From: Candidatus Aquidulcis frankliniae
Lineage (GTDB): Bacteria > Chloroflexota > Limnocylindria > Limnocylindrales > Limnocylindraceae
Assembly (NCBI GenBank): GCA_009925905.1
Contig: RFPZ01000035.1
Location: 1 to 13,696, forward strand
Direction: 5' to 3'
DNA: 13,696 nucleotides
The position numbers and the translations under genes are program-made. Position 1 is the stretch's first letter. Every line of letters starts with the position of its first letter. Below, piece after piece: positions 13,426 to 13,696 of the stretch. The notes beneath the pieces are model-generated. The model saw nothing but the letters and a program-made list of their open reading frames with translations. It was not told where the DNA came from and searched no databases.

Positions 13426-13695
13426 ATGCCTGAGGCACCAAAGCGATTCAAGAAGCGTGATGACAAGTTCGGCGCAGGGCGACGTCGTCGCGTCTGCTCG
13501 TTCTGCAGCGACAAGCAGGGATACATTGACTACAAGGAGATCAATCGTCTCCGCCGCTATCTCTCGGACCGCGCCAAGATTGAGCCACGTCGTAAGACGG
13601 GCACCTGCGCGCAGCATCAGCGCGAAGTGACCGCAGCGCTCAAGCGCGCTCGCCAAATGGCGCTCCTGCCGTACGCACCGCAGCACCAGGGCTAG
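13426..13695 (+). CDS. rpsR: 30S ribosomal protein S18, zinc-ligand (C+) form
   Basis: S18 sits with S6 on the 30S platform and contributes the CCG-recognising surface of the S6:S18 complex. It has 89 residues, complete. Landmarks are a basic N-terminus, RRRRVCSFC, YIDYKEINRLRRYLSDRAKI, PRRKTGTCAQHQREV and RARQMALLPY. Cys24, Cys27, Cys61 and His64 form a full CxxC/CxxH set, so this is the presumed zinc-binding version rather than the zinc-free paralogue. Start ATG 13426 has a strong GAGAGGAG ribosome site at 13412-13419, 32 bases after ssb. rplI, which often follows, would lie beyond the window. Confidence 0.97.
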   Translation: MPEAPKRFKKRDDKFGAGRRRRVCSFCSDKQGYIDYKEINRLRRYLSDRAKIEPRRKTGTCAQHQREVTAALKRARQMALLPYAPQHQG

Positions 13696-13696
13696 G

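Noticed and set aside
1..13696. Search for mobile elements, CRISPR repeats, phage genes or toxin-antitoxin pairs.
   Set aside because: No transposase, integrase or phage-like motifs and no regularly spaced repeats were seen; the genes are ordinary core functions.

Overview
The window is a dense stretch of bacterial core genome. Every gene I can support lies on the + strand, and no gap exceeds about 110 bases. I see no prophage, insertion sequence, CRISPR array or toxin/defence module. GC content looks moderately high by eye. The gene set (rapZ-yvcK-whiA block, YvcK with an N-terminal membrane anchor, mycobacterial-type PyrF, TatA/TatC without TatB, S18 with a full Cys/His zinc site, no outer-membrane genes) suggests a Chloroflexota-like (possibly Limnocylindria/Ellin6529-type) or deep actinobacterial lineage. 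This placement is an inference from gene content only.

Region 1 (1-3475) has the 3' part of recJ (DHH-family 5'-3' exonuclease), a membrane-anchored or lipoprotein beta-propeller (PD40/TolB-like) protein of unknown role, and pyrF (OMP decarboxylase). They are joined by overlapping stop/start codons. Region 2 (3506-9854) is tatA-tatC-rapZ-yvcK-whiA-tpiA-gpmI. It combines protein export, cell-envelope/carbon control (RapZ, YvcK), the WhiA regulator and two glycolytic enzymes, with overlapping or near-overlapping junctions that suggest one long translationally coupled operon. Region 3 (9885-11618) is secG with its own likely promoter and strong Shine-Dalgarno site, followed by an orphan family-5 ABC substrate-binding protein.

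Region 4 (11640-12395) is a cluster of seven tRNAs, all with encoded CCA: Leu(CAG), Leu(GAG), Val(TAC), Phe(GAA), Gly(GCC), Gln(TTG), Cys(GCA). A likely promoter lies between Val and Phe. Region 5 (12407-13695) is the rpsF-ssb-rpsR operon. It has a near-consensus promoter (TTGAAC, 17 bases, TACACT) and a structured leader that fits the known S6:S18 autoregulatory RNA motif, with a CCG in a bulge between a stem and a hairpin.

Most of the window is ordinary housekeeping sequence. The points most worth a second look are the rpsF leader, the uncharacterised propeller protein between recJ and pyrF, the lysine/arginine-rich TatA tail, the whiA-tpiA junction that lacks gap and pgk, and the orphan binding protein beside secG. 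I did not find a convincing new multi-gene system.
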